DNA of 64,000 nucleotides from MAG-121220-bin8 sp964433845. Its GTDB lineage: Bacteria; Bacteroidota; Bacteroidia; Flavobacteriales; Flavobacteriaceae. The stretch lies in assembly GCA_964433845.1 (NCBI GenBank), contig CAYSTA010000003.1, positions 4,023 through 68,022 of the forward strand, written 5' to 3'. Below, in pieces: positions 52,340 through 61,125 of the stretch (positions within the stretch are counted from its first letter, which is position 1; every line of letters starts with the position of its first letter). The notes beneath the pieces were generated by a model, which did not search any database, was not told where the DNA came from, and worked only from the letters and a program-made list of their open reading frames with translations. The position numbers and the translations under genes are program-made.

Positions 52340-55168
52340 CTACATCGAAGTTAATTCTTTTTTTAAATATTCTGATGTCGGACTTCTTAAGTTTTTTAAT
52401 AAATCTTCTGGAGACCCACTAAATATAATTTCTCCACCATATTTTCCGCCATTTGGACCAATTTCAATAATATAATCTACAGTTTTAATTACATCCATAT
52501 TGTGTTCAATAATTATTATTGAATTTCCCTTATTAGCTAATTTATTTATCATATCTAAGAGAACTTTAATATCCTGAAAATGAAGCCCTGTTGTGGGTTC
52601 ATCCAAAATATATAATGTGTTGCCTGTATCTTTTTTTGATAATTCAGTTGCAAGTTTAATTCTTTGAGCTTCTCCACCTGATAGAGTAGTGGATTGTTGA
52701 CCTAAAGTAATATAACCAAGACCAACTTCTTTAATAGTTGCTAGCTTTCTTAAAATTTTTGGATAGTTATTAAAGAAAATACATGCCTCATTAATTGTCA
52801 TATTAAGAACATCTGAAATAGATTTTCCTTTATATCTAATTTCTAATGTGTCTCTATTAAATCTTTTTCCATTACAATTGTCACAATTTATATAAACATC
52901 TGGAAGAAAATTCATTTCTATTTTTTTTAGTCCTGCGCCTTGACAAGTTTCACATCTTCCCCCAATAACATTAAAACTGAATCTGCCAGGTTTATATCCT
53001 CGAATTAAAGATTCTGGAATCATTGTAAAAAGTGATCTAATATCACTATAAACACCAGTATATGTAGCAGGATTACTTCTAGGAGTTCTTCCTATAGGAG
53101 ATTGATTTATCTCAATAACTTTATCAATATGTTCCATGCCTATAATTTTTTTGTAAGGCATAGGTTCCTTAACTCCATTAAAAAAGTAATTATTCAATAT
53201 AGGATACAATGTTTCATTAATAAGTGTAGATTTACCACTACCGGAAACACCTGTTACACCTATAATCATTCCTAAGGGAAATTCAATATCAATATTCTTT
53301 AGATTATTTCCAGTACATCCAGTTAGTTTTAGTTTTTTTTCAGATTTTTGACGTCTTGTTTTAGGAACTTCTATTTTTTTTGATCCATTTAAATATTGTG
53401 ATGTTAATGTTTTCTTTTTTATCATTTGATGAAATGATCCTTCAAAAATTATTTCCCCACCGTTTTTACCTGCATTTGGACCAATATCAATTATATAATC
53501 TGATCTTTCCATAATTTCTTTATCATGTTCAACAACAATTATAGAATTCCCAATATCTCTTAAACCTTTTAAAGATTCAATTAGTTTTGAATTATCTCTT
53601 TGATGTAAACCTATACTTGGTTCATCTAAAATATATAATACTCCAACTAATTGAGATCCAATTTGTGTAGCTAATCTTATTCTTTGTGATTCTCCACCTG
53701 AAAGTGACCGAGATGGTCTATCTAATGAAAGATAATCTAGTCCAACATTTAATAAAAAGTTTAATCTTTTATTTAATTCTTTAATAATTTCAGCGCCTAT
53801 TATTTTTTTTCTTTTATTGAGTTTTGATTCAATTTCAGAGAACCAATCTTTTAAAACAATAATATCCATTTTACATAAGTCTGTAATACTTTTTGAATCT
53901 ATGTAATAATGCATTGATTCTCTGTTAAGTCTAGATCCTAAACAAGTAGAACATTCTACCTTATCCATAAATCCTTTTGCCCATCTTTTTATTCTAGAAG
54001 AATGATTCTCATTATATTGACTTTCAATAAATGGAATAATTCCTTCAAAATCAATTTGATATTTTCTTGTTAAGCCTAATGTTTTTGATTCAACTGAAAA
54101 AGTTTCATTTCCTCCATATAAAATTATATTAAATGCTTCTTGAGGAATCTTTTTAATTGAATCTTTTAAGCTAAAATTATATCTTTTAGCTATTGCCTCG
54201 AGTTGTTTAAAAATCCAAGAATTTTTATAGGTTCCAATTGCAATAATTCCACCTGCATATATTGAAATATTTTTATCCGGAATAATACTTTCTATATTAA
54301 TTTGATTTACTGTCCCAAGACCATTACATTTATTACACATCCCTTTGGGAGAGTTAAATGAAAATGAATTTGGTTCAGGTTGTTCGTAAGAAATTCCAGA
54401 TTTAGGACAAACCAAGTTTCTACTAAAGTATTTTGTACTATTATCTTCCTCATTAATAACTATTAATGACTCATTTCCGTGATACAATGCAGTTAATACA
54501 CTTTCCTTTAATCTTTTTAAAGACGATTTATTGTTTTCAACTAATAATCTATCCACAACTATTTCAATATCATGTATCCTATATCGGTCAAGTTTAAGAT
54601 TTGAAACAAGATCTTTAATCTCCCCATCAATTCTAACTTTTACAAATCCTTGTTTTCTAATAGTAACGAATAATTCTCTATAATGTCCCTTTCTAGCTTT
54701 TATTACTGGGGAAAGAATGGTAATTTTTCTATTAATGTAATTCTCTAATATTAATTCAATTATCTCATCATCATTATAACTTATCATTTTTTCATGAGAA
54801 ACATAACTATATGCATCAGCTATTCTTGAGTAAAGTAGTCTTAAATAATCATAAATTTCTGTTATTGTTCCAACAGTTGATCTAGGATTTTTTGATGTTG
54901 TCTTTTGCTCTATAGCTATTACTGGAGATAAACCGTCTATTTTATCTACATCAGGTCTTTCTAACCCACCTATAAAGTTTCTGGCATATGCAGAAAAGGT
55001 TTCTATATATCTTCTTTGTCCTTCAGCATAAATTGTATCAAAAGCTAAAGATGATTTTCCGCTTCCAGAAATTCCAGTAATAACAACTAACTTATTTCTT
55101 GGTATGTTTAAATCAATATTTTTTAGATTATGAGCTTTTGCTCCATTGATTGAAATTACATCATTCAT
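52340..55168 (-). CDS. uvrA: Excinuclease ABC subunit A
   Basis: Damage-recognition ATPase of nucleotide excision repair. The 942 residues hold two ABC ATPase halves: Walker A GISGSGKSSLAFDT (about 33) and GVSGSGKSTLIN (about 640), with signature LSGGESQRIRLA and LSGGEAQRIKLA. The C-terminal zinc module (CETCQGAGLKKIE, NCDNCNGKRF) is complete. In the first zinc module the leading pair reads CPKSG, with Ser in place of the second Cys, and MCNKCNG is kept; I believe this is common in Bacteroidota UvrA. LOG follows 3 bases downstream. uvrB and uvrC are not in the window. Confidence 0.96.
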   Translation of the reverse strand: MNDVISINGAKAHNLKNIDLNIPRNKLVVITGISGSGKSSLAFDTIYAEGQRRYIETFSAYARNFIGGLERPDVDKIDGLSPVIAIEQKTTSKNPRSTVGTITEIYDYLRLLYSRIADAYSYVSHEKMISYNDDEIIELILENYINRKITILSPVIKARKGHYRELFVTIRKQGFVKVRIDGEIKDLVSNLKLDRYRIHDIEIVVDRLLVENNKSSLKRLKESVLTALYHGNESLIVINEEDNSTKYFSRNLVCPKSGISYEQPEPNSFSFNSPKGMCNKCNGLGTVNQINIESIIPDKNISIYAGGIIAIGTYKNSWIFKQLEAIAKRYNFSLKDSIKKIPQEAFNIILYGGNETFSVESKTLGLTRKYQIDFEGIIPFIESQYNENHSSRIKRWAKGFMDKVECSTCLGSRLNRESMHYYIDSKSITDLCKMDIIVLKDWFSEIESKLNKRKKIIGAEIIKELNKRLNFLLNVGLDYLSLDRPSRSLSGGESQRIRLATQIGSQLVGVLYILDEPSIGLHQRDNSKLIESLKGLRDIGNSIIVVEHDKEIMERSDYIIDIGPNAGKNGGEIIFEGSFHQMIKKKTLTSQYLNGSKKIEVPKTRRQKSEKKLKLTGCTGNNLKNIDIEFPLGMIIGVTGVSGSGKSTLINETLYPILNNYFFNGVKEPMPYKKIIGMEHIDKVIEINQSPIGRTPRSNPATYTGVYSDIRSLFTMIPESLIRGYKPGRFSFNVIGGRCETCQGAGLKKIEMNFLPDVYINCDNCNGKRFNRDTLEIRYKGKSISDVLNMTINEACIFFNNYPKILRKLATIKEVGLGYITLGQQSTTLSGGEAQRIKLATELSKKDTGNTLYILDEPTTGLHFQDIKVLLDMINKLANKGNSIIIIEHNMDVIKTVDYIIEIGPNGGKYGGEIIFSGSPEDLLKNLRSPTSEYLKKELTSM

Positions 55169-55229
55169 TTAAAAAAAATCAAACATGCAATTTACGATTT
55201 TTACAGCAGTTTTAAGTTCTATATACAAA

Positions 55230-56909
55230 CTAATATCCTATAGATTTATCGTCACCTCTTTTATCTGCAGCTCCAAATATAACTCCATCTTTATTAACAT
55301 GAATAGCATCAACTCTTCCAATAGAACTAGGATAATTATTTAAGTAATATCCTTTTTCTAGTAGTGACTCCTTGTCTTTATTAATTATTGCTTTAGATTC
55401 ATAATAAATTAAATCGGGCAGCCATAGGTGGTAAAATCTTGGTGAGTTTACAGCTTTATTAATATTAAAATTAAAATCTTCAAAGTTTAATATAGTTTGC
55501 AAAACAGATGTAATAATAGTTGGTCCTCCTGGACTACCTAAAACTAAGTGCAATTTGTTATTTTTTTCAACAATAGTAGGGGTCATTGAGCTTAACATTC
55601 TTTTATTAGGCTCAATAGAGTTTATTTCTCCACCAGTTAGGCCAAACATATTTGGAACACCTGGTTTAATTGAAAAATCATCCATTTCATTATTCAGAAA
55701 AAACCCTAAATTAGGCGGGAAGATTTTAGAACCATAATTTCCATTTAAAGTTGTAGTAACTGAAACAGCATTTCCAAACCTATCAACTATTGAATAATGT
55801 GTGGTCTCCTCACTTTCTTTAAAATTAATTTTACCAGGATTTATAGATTCTGACTTAGTAGAATTATCAAACGAGAAGTTGTTCATTCTATCAGAAAGAT
55901 AGTTTTTTGAAAGCAATTCATTTATAGGTATATAATTAAAATCAGGATCTCCAAGATATTCACTTCTGTCAGCAAATGCTCTGCGTTCTGCTTCAACTAA
56001 TAATTGAATGTATTTAATACTATTGTGATTAAATTGTGAAACATCAAAAGGTTCAATCATTTTAAAAATTTGTCCCAAAACTATTCCTCCAGAAGATGGA
56101 GGGCCCATTGAAATTATATTAAGATCCTTATATTTAAAAGTTACTGGTTTTCTCCACACAGCTTTATAATTTTCAAAATCTTTTTCTCTAAGAATCCCAT
56201 TTCTTTTATTCACATATTCAATAATTTCTTTACTTATAGATCCTTTATAAAACTCATCTCTTCCATTTTTTAAAATTAATTTTAAAGATTTTGATAAAGA
56301 TTTATTAATAAATAAATCGCCTTCTTTAAAATCCTTGTTAAATAAGGATATTGAATCATTTAAAGAATTAATTAAATTTTTAGAAGAGTTTAATGAATAT
56401 GCTTGCCTTTTAGTAAGAAAATATCCTTTTTCAGCCAATTCAATTGCTGGTGCAAAAAGGGTTTCTAAAGGTAAGGATCCAAATTTATCATAAACTTCAA
56501 ATAAGCCAGCAACTGTGCCTGGAATTCCAATAGCTAAGGATCCATCTATACTTAACCCTTTTATTTCATTTCCTTCTTCATCTAAGTACATATTCTTAGT
56601 TGATAGACTAGGAGATTTTTCTCTATAGTCTAATGAACCTATTGAATGATCAGATAATCTATAAATCATAAAGCCACCACCTCCTAAATTACCTGCATTT
56701 GGATAAACTACAGACAAAGCTAAATCAGTAGCTATCATTGCATCAAACGCATTACCACCTTGCTTTAATATACTTATGCCAGCTTGGGAAGCTTCAACCT
56801 TTGCAGAAACAACTACTCCATTTCTATAGCCATCTTCTGGTATATTAGAATCACATGAAAAGAATATAATTGAAGATAAAAGTATAAGAATTTTATTTTT
56901 AAAGAACAT
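55230..56909 (-). CDS. ggt: Gamma-glutamyltransferase, lipoprotein
   Basis: Cleaves or transfers the gamma-glutamyl group of glutathione and similar peptides outside the cytoplasm. The 559 residues start with a lipoprotein signal (ILLSSIIFFSCDS). Self-processing should occur before T370 in ETTHYSIVDRFGNAVSVTTTLN, releasing the small subunit. AVVYPNAGNLGGGGFM-like residues (LSVVYPNAGNLGGGGFM), MGPPSSGGI and LGSPGGPTIITS bind substrate. Unlike most relatives it appears membrane-anchored. It is divergent from glmM. Its own promoter is not evident; a near-match TACATTTA is upstream. Confidence 0.93.
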   Translation of the reverse strand: MFFKNKILILLSSIIFFSCDSNIPEDGYRNGVVVSAKVEASQAGISILKQGGNAFDAMIATDLALSVVYPNAGNLGGGGFMIYRLSDHSIGSLDYREKSPSLSTKNMYLDEEGNEIKGLSIDGSLAIGIPGTVAGLFEVYDKFGSLPLETLFAPAIELAEKGYFLTKRQAYSLNSSKNLINSLNDSISLFNKDFKEGDLFINKSLSKSLKLILKNGRDEFYKGSISKEIIEYVNKRNGILREKDFENYKAVWRKPVTFKYKDLNIISMGPPSSGGIVLGQIFKMIEPFDVSQFNHNSIKYIQLLVEAERRAFADRSEYLGDPDFNYIPINELLSKNYLSDRMNNFSFDNSTKSESINPGKINFKESEETTHYSIVDRFGNAVSVTTTLNGNYGSKIFPPNLGFFLNNEMDDFSIKPGVPNMFGLTGGEINSIEPNKRMLSSMTPTIVEKNNKLHLVLGSPGGPTIITSVLQTILNFEDFNFNINKAVNSPRFYHLWLPDLIYYESKAIINKDKESLLEKGYYLNNYPSSIGRVDAIHVNKDGVIFGAADKRGDDKSIGY

Positions 56910-56953
56910 ATTTAAAATTTGTGTAAATGTAAGTTAAAAAGTTATTCTAATTG

Positions 56954-56961
56954 TATATTTG
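56954..56961 (+). promoter_or_regulatory. Putative -7 promoter box of glmM, leaderless geometry
   Basis: TATATTTG fits TAnnTTTG and ends 4 bases before the glmM ATG (56966). Applying the SRP RNA offset puts the first transcribed base on the A of the ATG. No -33 TTG at normal spacing. Confidence 0.5.
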
Positions 56962-56965
56962 TTTT

Positions 56966-58354
56966 ATGACGTTAATTAAATCAATTTCAGGAATAAGAGG
57001 AACTATTGGCGGTAAAGTAGGTGAAAATTTAACTTCAATTGATGCTGTGAAATTTGGTTGTGCTTATGGATCATGGTTGAAGAACAATTCTAATGATTCA
57101 GATATTTCCGTTGTTATAGGAAGAGATGCTAGAATTTCGGGAGAAATGATTCAAAATTTAGTTCAAAATTCACTTGTCTCATTAGGCATTAATGTTATCG
57201 ATTTAGGATTGTCTACAACACCAACAGTAGGACTAATGGTAAAAGAATATAACGCAAATGGAGGGATTGTGATAACTGCTAGCCATAATCCTGCTGAGTG
57301 GAATGCTTTAAAACTATTAGATAAAAACGGAGAGTTTTTAAATAAAACATCAGGAGAAAAAATTATAGAAATTTCTGAATCTGATTCATATGTTTTTTCA
57401 GAAATTTTAGATTTAGGTAACATATCAAAAATAGAAGATTCTATGAAAACACATATAGATTCCGTTCTTAGTCTAGATATTGTAAATACTGAATTAATCA
57501 AAAAAACAGATCTTACAGTTGTAGTTGATGGAATAAACTCATCTGGTGGAATAATTGTCCCAATGCTTTTAAATGAATTAGATATAGATTTTTCAACCAT
57601 CTATTGTGATCCATCTGGAAATTTTCAACATAATCCAGAGCCACTTAAGAAAAATCTTAAAGATTTATGTAAAAGGGTAATAGAAGAGAAGGCAGATCTT
57701 GGAATAGCAGTAGATCCAGATGTAGACAGACTTGTTTTTATTTGTGAAAATGGTGAAGTTTTTGGTGAAGAAAATACATTAGTAGCATGCGCTGATTATG
57801 TTCTGAGTAAAAACCCTGGCCCAACTGTTTCAAATCTCTCTTCAACTAGAGCATTAAATGATATTGCGAAATCATATAATCAATCATACTACCCCAGTGC
57901 GGTTGGTGAAGTAAATGTAGTTACTGAAATGAAATTAAAACAAGCAGTAATTGGAGGAGAAGGCAATGGTGGAGTTATTTATCCAAAAAGTCATTATGGA
58001 AGAGATGCAATAGTTGGGATTGGATTGTTTCTTTCTCTATTGTGTGAAAGAAAAATTAAGGTAAGTGAGTTGCTTTCTAACTACCCCAAATATTATATGA
58101 CTAAAGAGAAAATCACTATTTCAAGTGAAATCAACTTAGATACTTTATTGATAGAATTGTCTAAGAAATACGAGAATGAAGATATTAATATGATTGATGG
58201 TTTAAAGATTGATTTTGAGGAAAGTTGGGTTCATTTAAGAAAATCCAATACTGAACCAATAATTAGAATTTATAGTGAAGCTAAAACACTAGAAAAAAGT
58301 ATAGATTTAGTTAAAAACATTCAAGAAGAAATCGCCTCTTTAATTAATCTTTAG
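56966..58354 (+). CDS. glmM: Phosphoglucosamine mutase
   Basis: Interconverts glucosamine-6-phosphate and glucosamine-1-phosphate for peptidoglycan and lipopolysaccharide precursors. I chose ATG 56966 (462 residues); a TTG frame starts 5 codons upstream. Motifs are ISGIRGTIGG at the N-terminus, the phosphoserine loop VITASHNPAEWN with S106, the metal loop DPDVDRLVF, the sugar loop GEGNGGVIYPKSHYGRDA, and the phosphate-binding RKSNTEPIIRIY. D-P-D-V-D-R and the long form favour GlmM, but phosphomannomutase cannot be excluded. It overlaps the convergent acyltransferase gene by 11 bases. Confidence 0.9.
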   Translation: MTLIKSISGIRGTIGGKVGENLTSIDAVKFGCAYGSWLKNNSNDSDISVVIGRDARISGEMIQNLVQNSLVSLGINVIDLGLSTTPTVGLMVKEYNANGGIVITASHNPAEWNALKLLDKNGEFLNKTSGEKIIEISESDSYVFSEILDLGNISKIEDSMKTHIDSVLSLDIVNTELIKKTDLTVVVDGINSSGGIIVPMLLNELDIDFSTIYCDPSGNFQHNPEPLKKNLKDLCKRVIEEKADLGIAVDPDVDRLVFICENGEVFGEENTLVACADYVLSKNPGPTVSNLSSTRALNDIAKSYNQSYYPSAVGEVNVVTEMKLKQAVIGGEGNGGVIYPKSHYGRDAIVGIGLFLSLLCERKIKVSELLSNYPKYYMTKEKITISSEINLDTLLIELSKKYENEDINMIDGLKIDFEESWVHLRKSNTEPIIRIYSEAKTLEKSIDLVKNIQEEIASLINL

Positions 58355-59228
58355 GTGCCTTATCCTTGTGTTTAAATCTATTATGTGTCCAAAAATATAA
58401 TTCAGGATAATCTTTAATTTGTTTTTCAACTTTTGAAAGATATATATCTGTAATTTCATAATCTTTATATTCATTAGGGTGTTCTGAAATCATTTCAACA
58501 AAAACCTTATAATAACCTCTTTTAACTTTTTTCATTTCACCAAATGCTACTGGTATATCGTGTGCTTTAGCAATTCTTTCAGATCCCGTAAAAACGGGAA
58601 CTTTAATTCCAAGAAATTCTTTCCAATATGTTATTGATCTTATTTGTGCAGATTGATCGGCAGCCATTCCATAAAGAAAAAGTTTGTTCTCTTTAATTTG
58701 ATTCTTAATATATGTACCTGTTTCATATCTAGAAATCAGTTTAGCTCCATGTTTTAATCTTATTTTTTTAACTAGATCATCTAAATACTTGTTTGATAGG
58801 GGAGTATAGATTGCGAAAGGAGTATGAGGAGTATGATAACCAATGGACATGAAATATTCAAATCCCCCATGGTGAGCAACCATAAAAACAACACTTTTAT
58901 TTTTTTTGGCAAGTTCATCTAAAACTTCTCTATTTTCTACTACAAACCTTTTTTGAATTTCCTTAGGAGATATCGTAAAAAACTTAAACATTTCGAAAAA
59001 CACATCTGTTATATGTCTATAAAACTTTTTTTCTATTTCTATGAGCTCTTTTTTTGAGTTTGAAATTTTTGAAATCTCTAAATTAAATCTTACTATTTTT
59101 CTTCTATATCTAAAGACATAGTATAAAAAGTAATAGGTAATATCAGAACAGAAATATAATATTCTAAAAGGAAGATAAGATATAGCTAAAATTGCGGGAT
59201 ATACTATTAGATATGTAACTAATTTCAT
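58344..59228 (-). CDS. Lipid A biosynthesis acyltransferase (LpxL/HtrB family)
   Basis: Inner-membrane late acyltransferase for lipid A. I chose ATG 59228 (294 residues, MKLVTYLIVYPAILAISYLPF), because the upstream TTG frame to 59246 adds only weak sequence. An N-terminal membrane helix is followed by the catalytic HHGGFEYF (H-x4-E), FAIYTPLSNKYLDDLVKKIR, GMAADQSAQ and FWTHNRFKHK. These fit the LpxL/LpxM family. The acyl chain specificity is unknown. It is convergent with glmM and divergent from the rhomboid gene. Confidence 0.87.
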   Translation of the reverse strand: MKLVTYLIVYPAILAISYLPFRILYFCSDITYYFLYYVFRYRRKIVRFNLEISKISNSKKELIEIEKKFYRHITDVFFEMFKFFTISPKEIQKRFVVENREVLDELAKKNKSVVFMVAHHGGFEYFMSIGYHTPHTPFAIYTPLSNKYLDDLVKKIRLKHGAKLISRYETGTYIKNQIKENKLFLYGMAADQSAQIRSITYWKEFLGIKVPVFTGSERIAKAHDIPVAFGEMKKVKRGYYKVFVEMISEHPNEYKDYEITDIYLSKVEKQIKDYPELYFWTHNRFKHKDKAPKD

Positions 59229-59295
59229 TAGTGTAAATATATTCAATTATATCTGGTATTTCTTATATTATCAAGTTATATTTAAAGAAAAAAAC

Positions 59296-59931
59296 ATTTA
59301 TACCTTCTTAATAATTTTAGCGACAGTATTTATTTCTTTAAAAGGTTTTAAAGACCTGGCTTTTTTTAACAAATACAAATTTGAGGTAAGATCAATCTTA
59401 AATGGAGAGAAAATTAGAATGTTTTCTTCTGGTTTTTTACACGTAGATTATAACCATCTTGCATTAAACCTCTTTACATTATATATTTTTTCTGATCAAG
59501 TAATTGGTAGGGTAGGTGCAATTAACTATTTGATTATATATATAACAAGTCTTTATATCGGGAATTATTTTGCATTAAAATTTCATAAAAAAGAACCTTT
59601 TTACTCAGCAGTAGGTGCAAGTGGTGCAGTAACAGGAATAGTTTACTCATCAATAATACTTTATCCTGAAATGAAGCTTATAATGATTTTTCTTCCCATC
59701 CCATTACCTGGGTATGTTTTTGGTGTTGCATATTTACTGTATAGTATTTATGGAATGAATAAAAATTTAGGTAATATTGGTCACACTGCTCATTTTGGAG
59801 GTGCAATAGCAGGATTATGTATGACTATTTTATTTAAACCTGAAATAGTAGATGAAAACTTTTGGATAATAATCTTAATGATTTCTCCTATAATTCTATA
59901 TATGTTCAATTTGAAAAGAAAGATCTTTTAA
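59296..59931 (+). CDS. Rhomboid-family intramembrane serine protease, non-standard start
   Basis: Membrane protease cutting substrates within the bilayer. The dyad is S109 in VGASGAVTG and H166 in HTAHFGGA; LHVDYNHLALNLFTLY is the conserved loop and helix 2. ATG 59419 would omit the first helix. The same frame stays open upstream to 59179, encoding NIYTFLIILATVFISLKGFKDLAFF-type sequence that matches the start of related proteins. There is no ATG, GTG or TTG between; I propose ATT at 59296 (212 residues). An error or degraded start is possible. The stop lies 3 bases from the TlpA gene. Confidence 0.8.
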   Translation: MYTFLIILATVFISLKGFKDLAFFNKYKFEVRSILNGEKIRMFSSGFLHVDYNHLALNLFTLYIFSDQVIGRVGAINYLIIYITSLYIGNYFALKFHKKEPFYSAVGASGAVTGIVYSSIILYPEMKLIMIFLPIPLPGYVFGVAYLLYSIYGMNKNLGNIGHTAHFGGAIAGLCMTILFKPEIVDENFWIIILMISPIILYMFNLKRKIF

Positions 59932-59934
59932 TAT

Positions 59935-61056
59935 TTATTTTGCTAATAGGATAGAAATTCTTTTATCCAATTCTGGGCCTTTTACATCAATACCAATAAT
60001 TTTTTTTTCAGAATTTAAAAGAAATGAAGTAGGCATTTTTTTTACATTATAAAGTTTTGCAATAGGCTCATTCCAAAACTTAACATGAGATATATGAATC
60101 CATTCTGTTAATTTATCTTGATTTATAGCATTTTCCCATGATTCTTTATCTCTGTCAAGAGAAACGCCTATTATTTGAAAATCATCAGTACTATATTTAG
60201 TATTTAAATAGACTAAAAAAGGATTTTCTTGTCTGCATGGGGCACACCAAGATGCCCAAAAATCTATCATAATTACTTTAGAGTTAATATTATCAAACTC
60301 TATAATATTTCCTTTTAAATCAGGTCCACTAAAGCTTGGAGCCAAAGAACCAATTTCAGGAGATTCTTCCTTCTGTTCATTTAAGTACTTGATAGCTTCT
60401 TTAATTTGTAACGAAGAAGTAGTTTGTTTAATTAAATCTGTAAATTTTTTAAAAATCTCTTCAGCTTTTTCAAGTTCAATTTCTTGTTGTATAATCATTC
60501 TTTGAAGAATCAATGAAGAAATATAAGAATCATTATTATGAGTCATAAATGAAAGTTCATAATCTGTAAGTTTAGATCTCATTTGTTCAAACTGCTGGTT
60601 CAAATCAGAAATAATCAATGAATCCTTAACTATAGAAGCATTTCTTACCTCTCCTTGAATTTTATTTAACTCTATATAAAAATCATTAGTTTCTTTTAAA
60701 TATTTATTAAAATCCTCATTAGATTTTGTTCCAGTAATTTTAGAACTTCTTACGCTGTCTTTGTAGATTTTAATCTTTATAGATCCAGGTTCCAAAACAA
60801 CAGGAATGTTTTCTCTTTCATTTTCAAAATAAACATAGTGCATTTCAGGAACAACAATAGAATCAGTAAAAGAAAATTTTCCTTCTATAACTTCAGTTGA
60901 ATCAACAGCTGAAGGTCTATTGTTTTCTCCTACTTTAATTAAATAAACTTTTTTATTATCTGAATGATCAGTAGTTGCATCAATAGTGAATGTTGTATTG
61001 TTAGAACAACTTAATGAAGCGAAACAAATTAAGAGTAAAAGAACAATTCTTTTCAT
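59935..61056 (-). CDS. TlpA-family thiol-disulfide oxidoreductase, lipoprotein
   Basis: A 373-residue periplasmic, membrane-anchored thioredoxin. A lipoprotein signal (CFASLSCSNN) is followed by a DUF4369-type beta domain (FTIDATTDHSDNKKVYLIKV; GSIKIKIYKDS), a helical linker (about 130-225) and a C-terminal redoxin with IDFWASWCAPCRQENP (C271/C274) and the cis-Pro region KKMPTSFLLN. It probably reduces exported protein disulfides, fed by DsbD (8292-10259). A TAnnTTTG box is upstream. The layout matches the cysteine-less gene at 30745-32136. Confidence 0.93.
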   Translation of the reverse strand: MKRIVLLLLICFASLSCSNNTTFTIDATTDHSDNKKVYLIKVGENNRPSAVDSTEVIEGKFSFTDSIVVPEMHYVYFENERENIPVVLEPGSIKIKIYKDSVRSSKITGTKSNEDFNKYLKETNDFYIELNKIQGEVRNASIVKDSLIISDLNQQFEQMRSKLTDYELSFMTHNNDSYISSLILQRMIIQQEIELEKAEEIFKKFTDLIKQTTSSLQIKEAIKYLNEQKEESPEIGSLAPSFSGPDLKGNIIEFDNINSKVIMIDFWASWCAPCRQENPFLVYLNTKYSTDDFQIIGVSLDRDKESWENAINQDKLTEWIHISHVKFWNEPIAKLYNVKKMPTSFLLNSEKKIIGIDVKGPELDKRISILLAK

Positions 61057-61084
61057 AATAAATTATCTTTGAATAAATATTGAG

Positions 61085-61092
61085 CAAATATA
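61085..61092 (-). promoter_or_regulatory. Putative -7 promoter box of the TlpA-family gene
   Basis: TATATTTG on the minus strand fits TAnnTTTG, 28 bases before the ATG at 61056. A plus-strand TATCTTTG (61064-61071) may serve the divergent dld. Neither has an obvious -33 TTG. Confidence 0.4.
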
Positions 61093-61125
61093 TAATATTT
61101 TAATTCCTTAATTTTTAAAAATAGG

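Noticed and set aside
57163..57600. 145-codon minus-strand open frame inside glmM
   Set aside because: Lies entirely antisense to conserved GlmM motifs and shows no recognisable domain.
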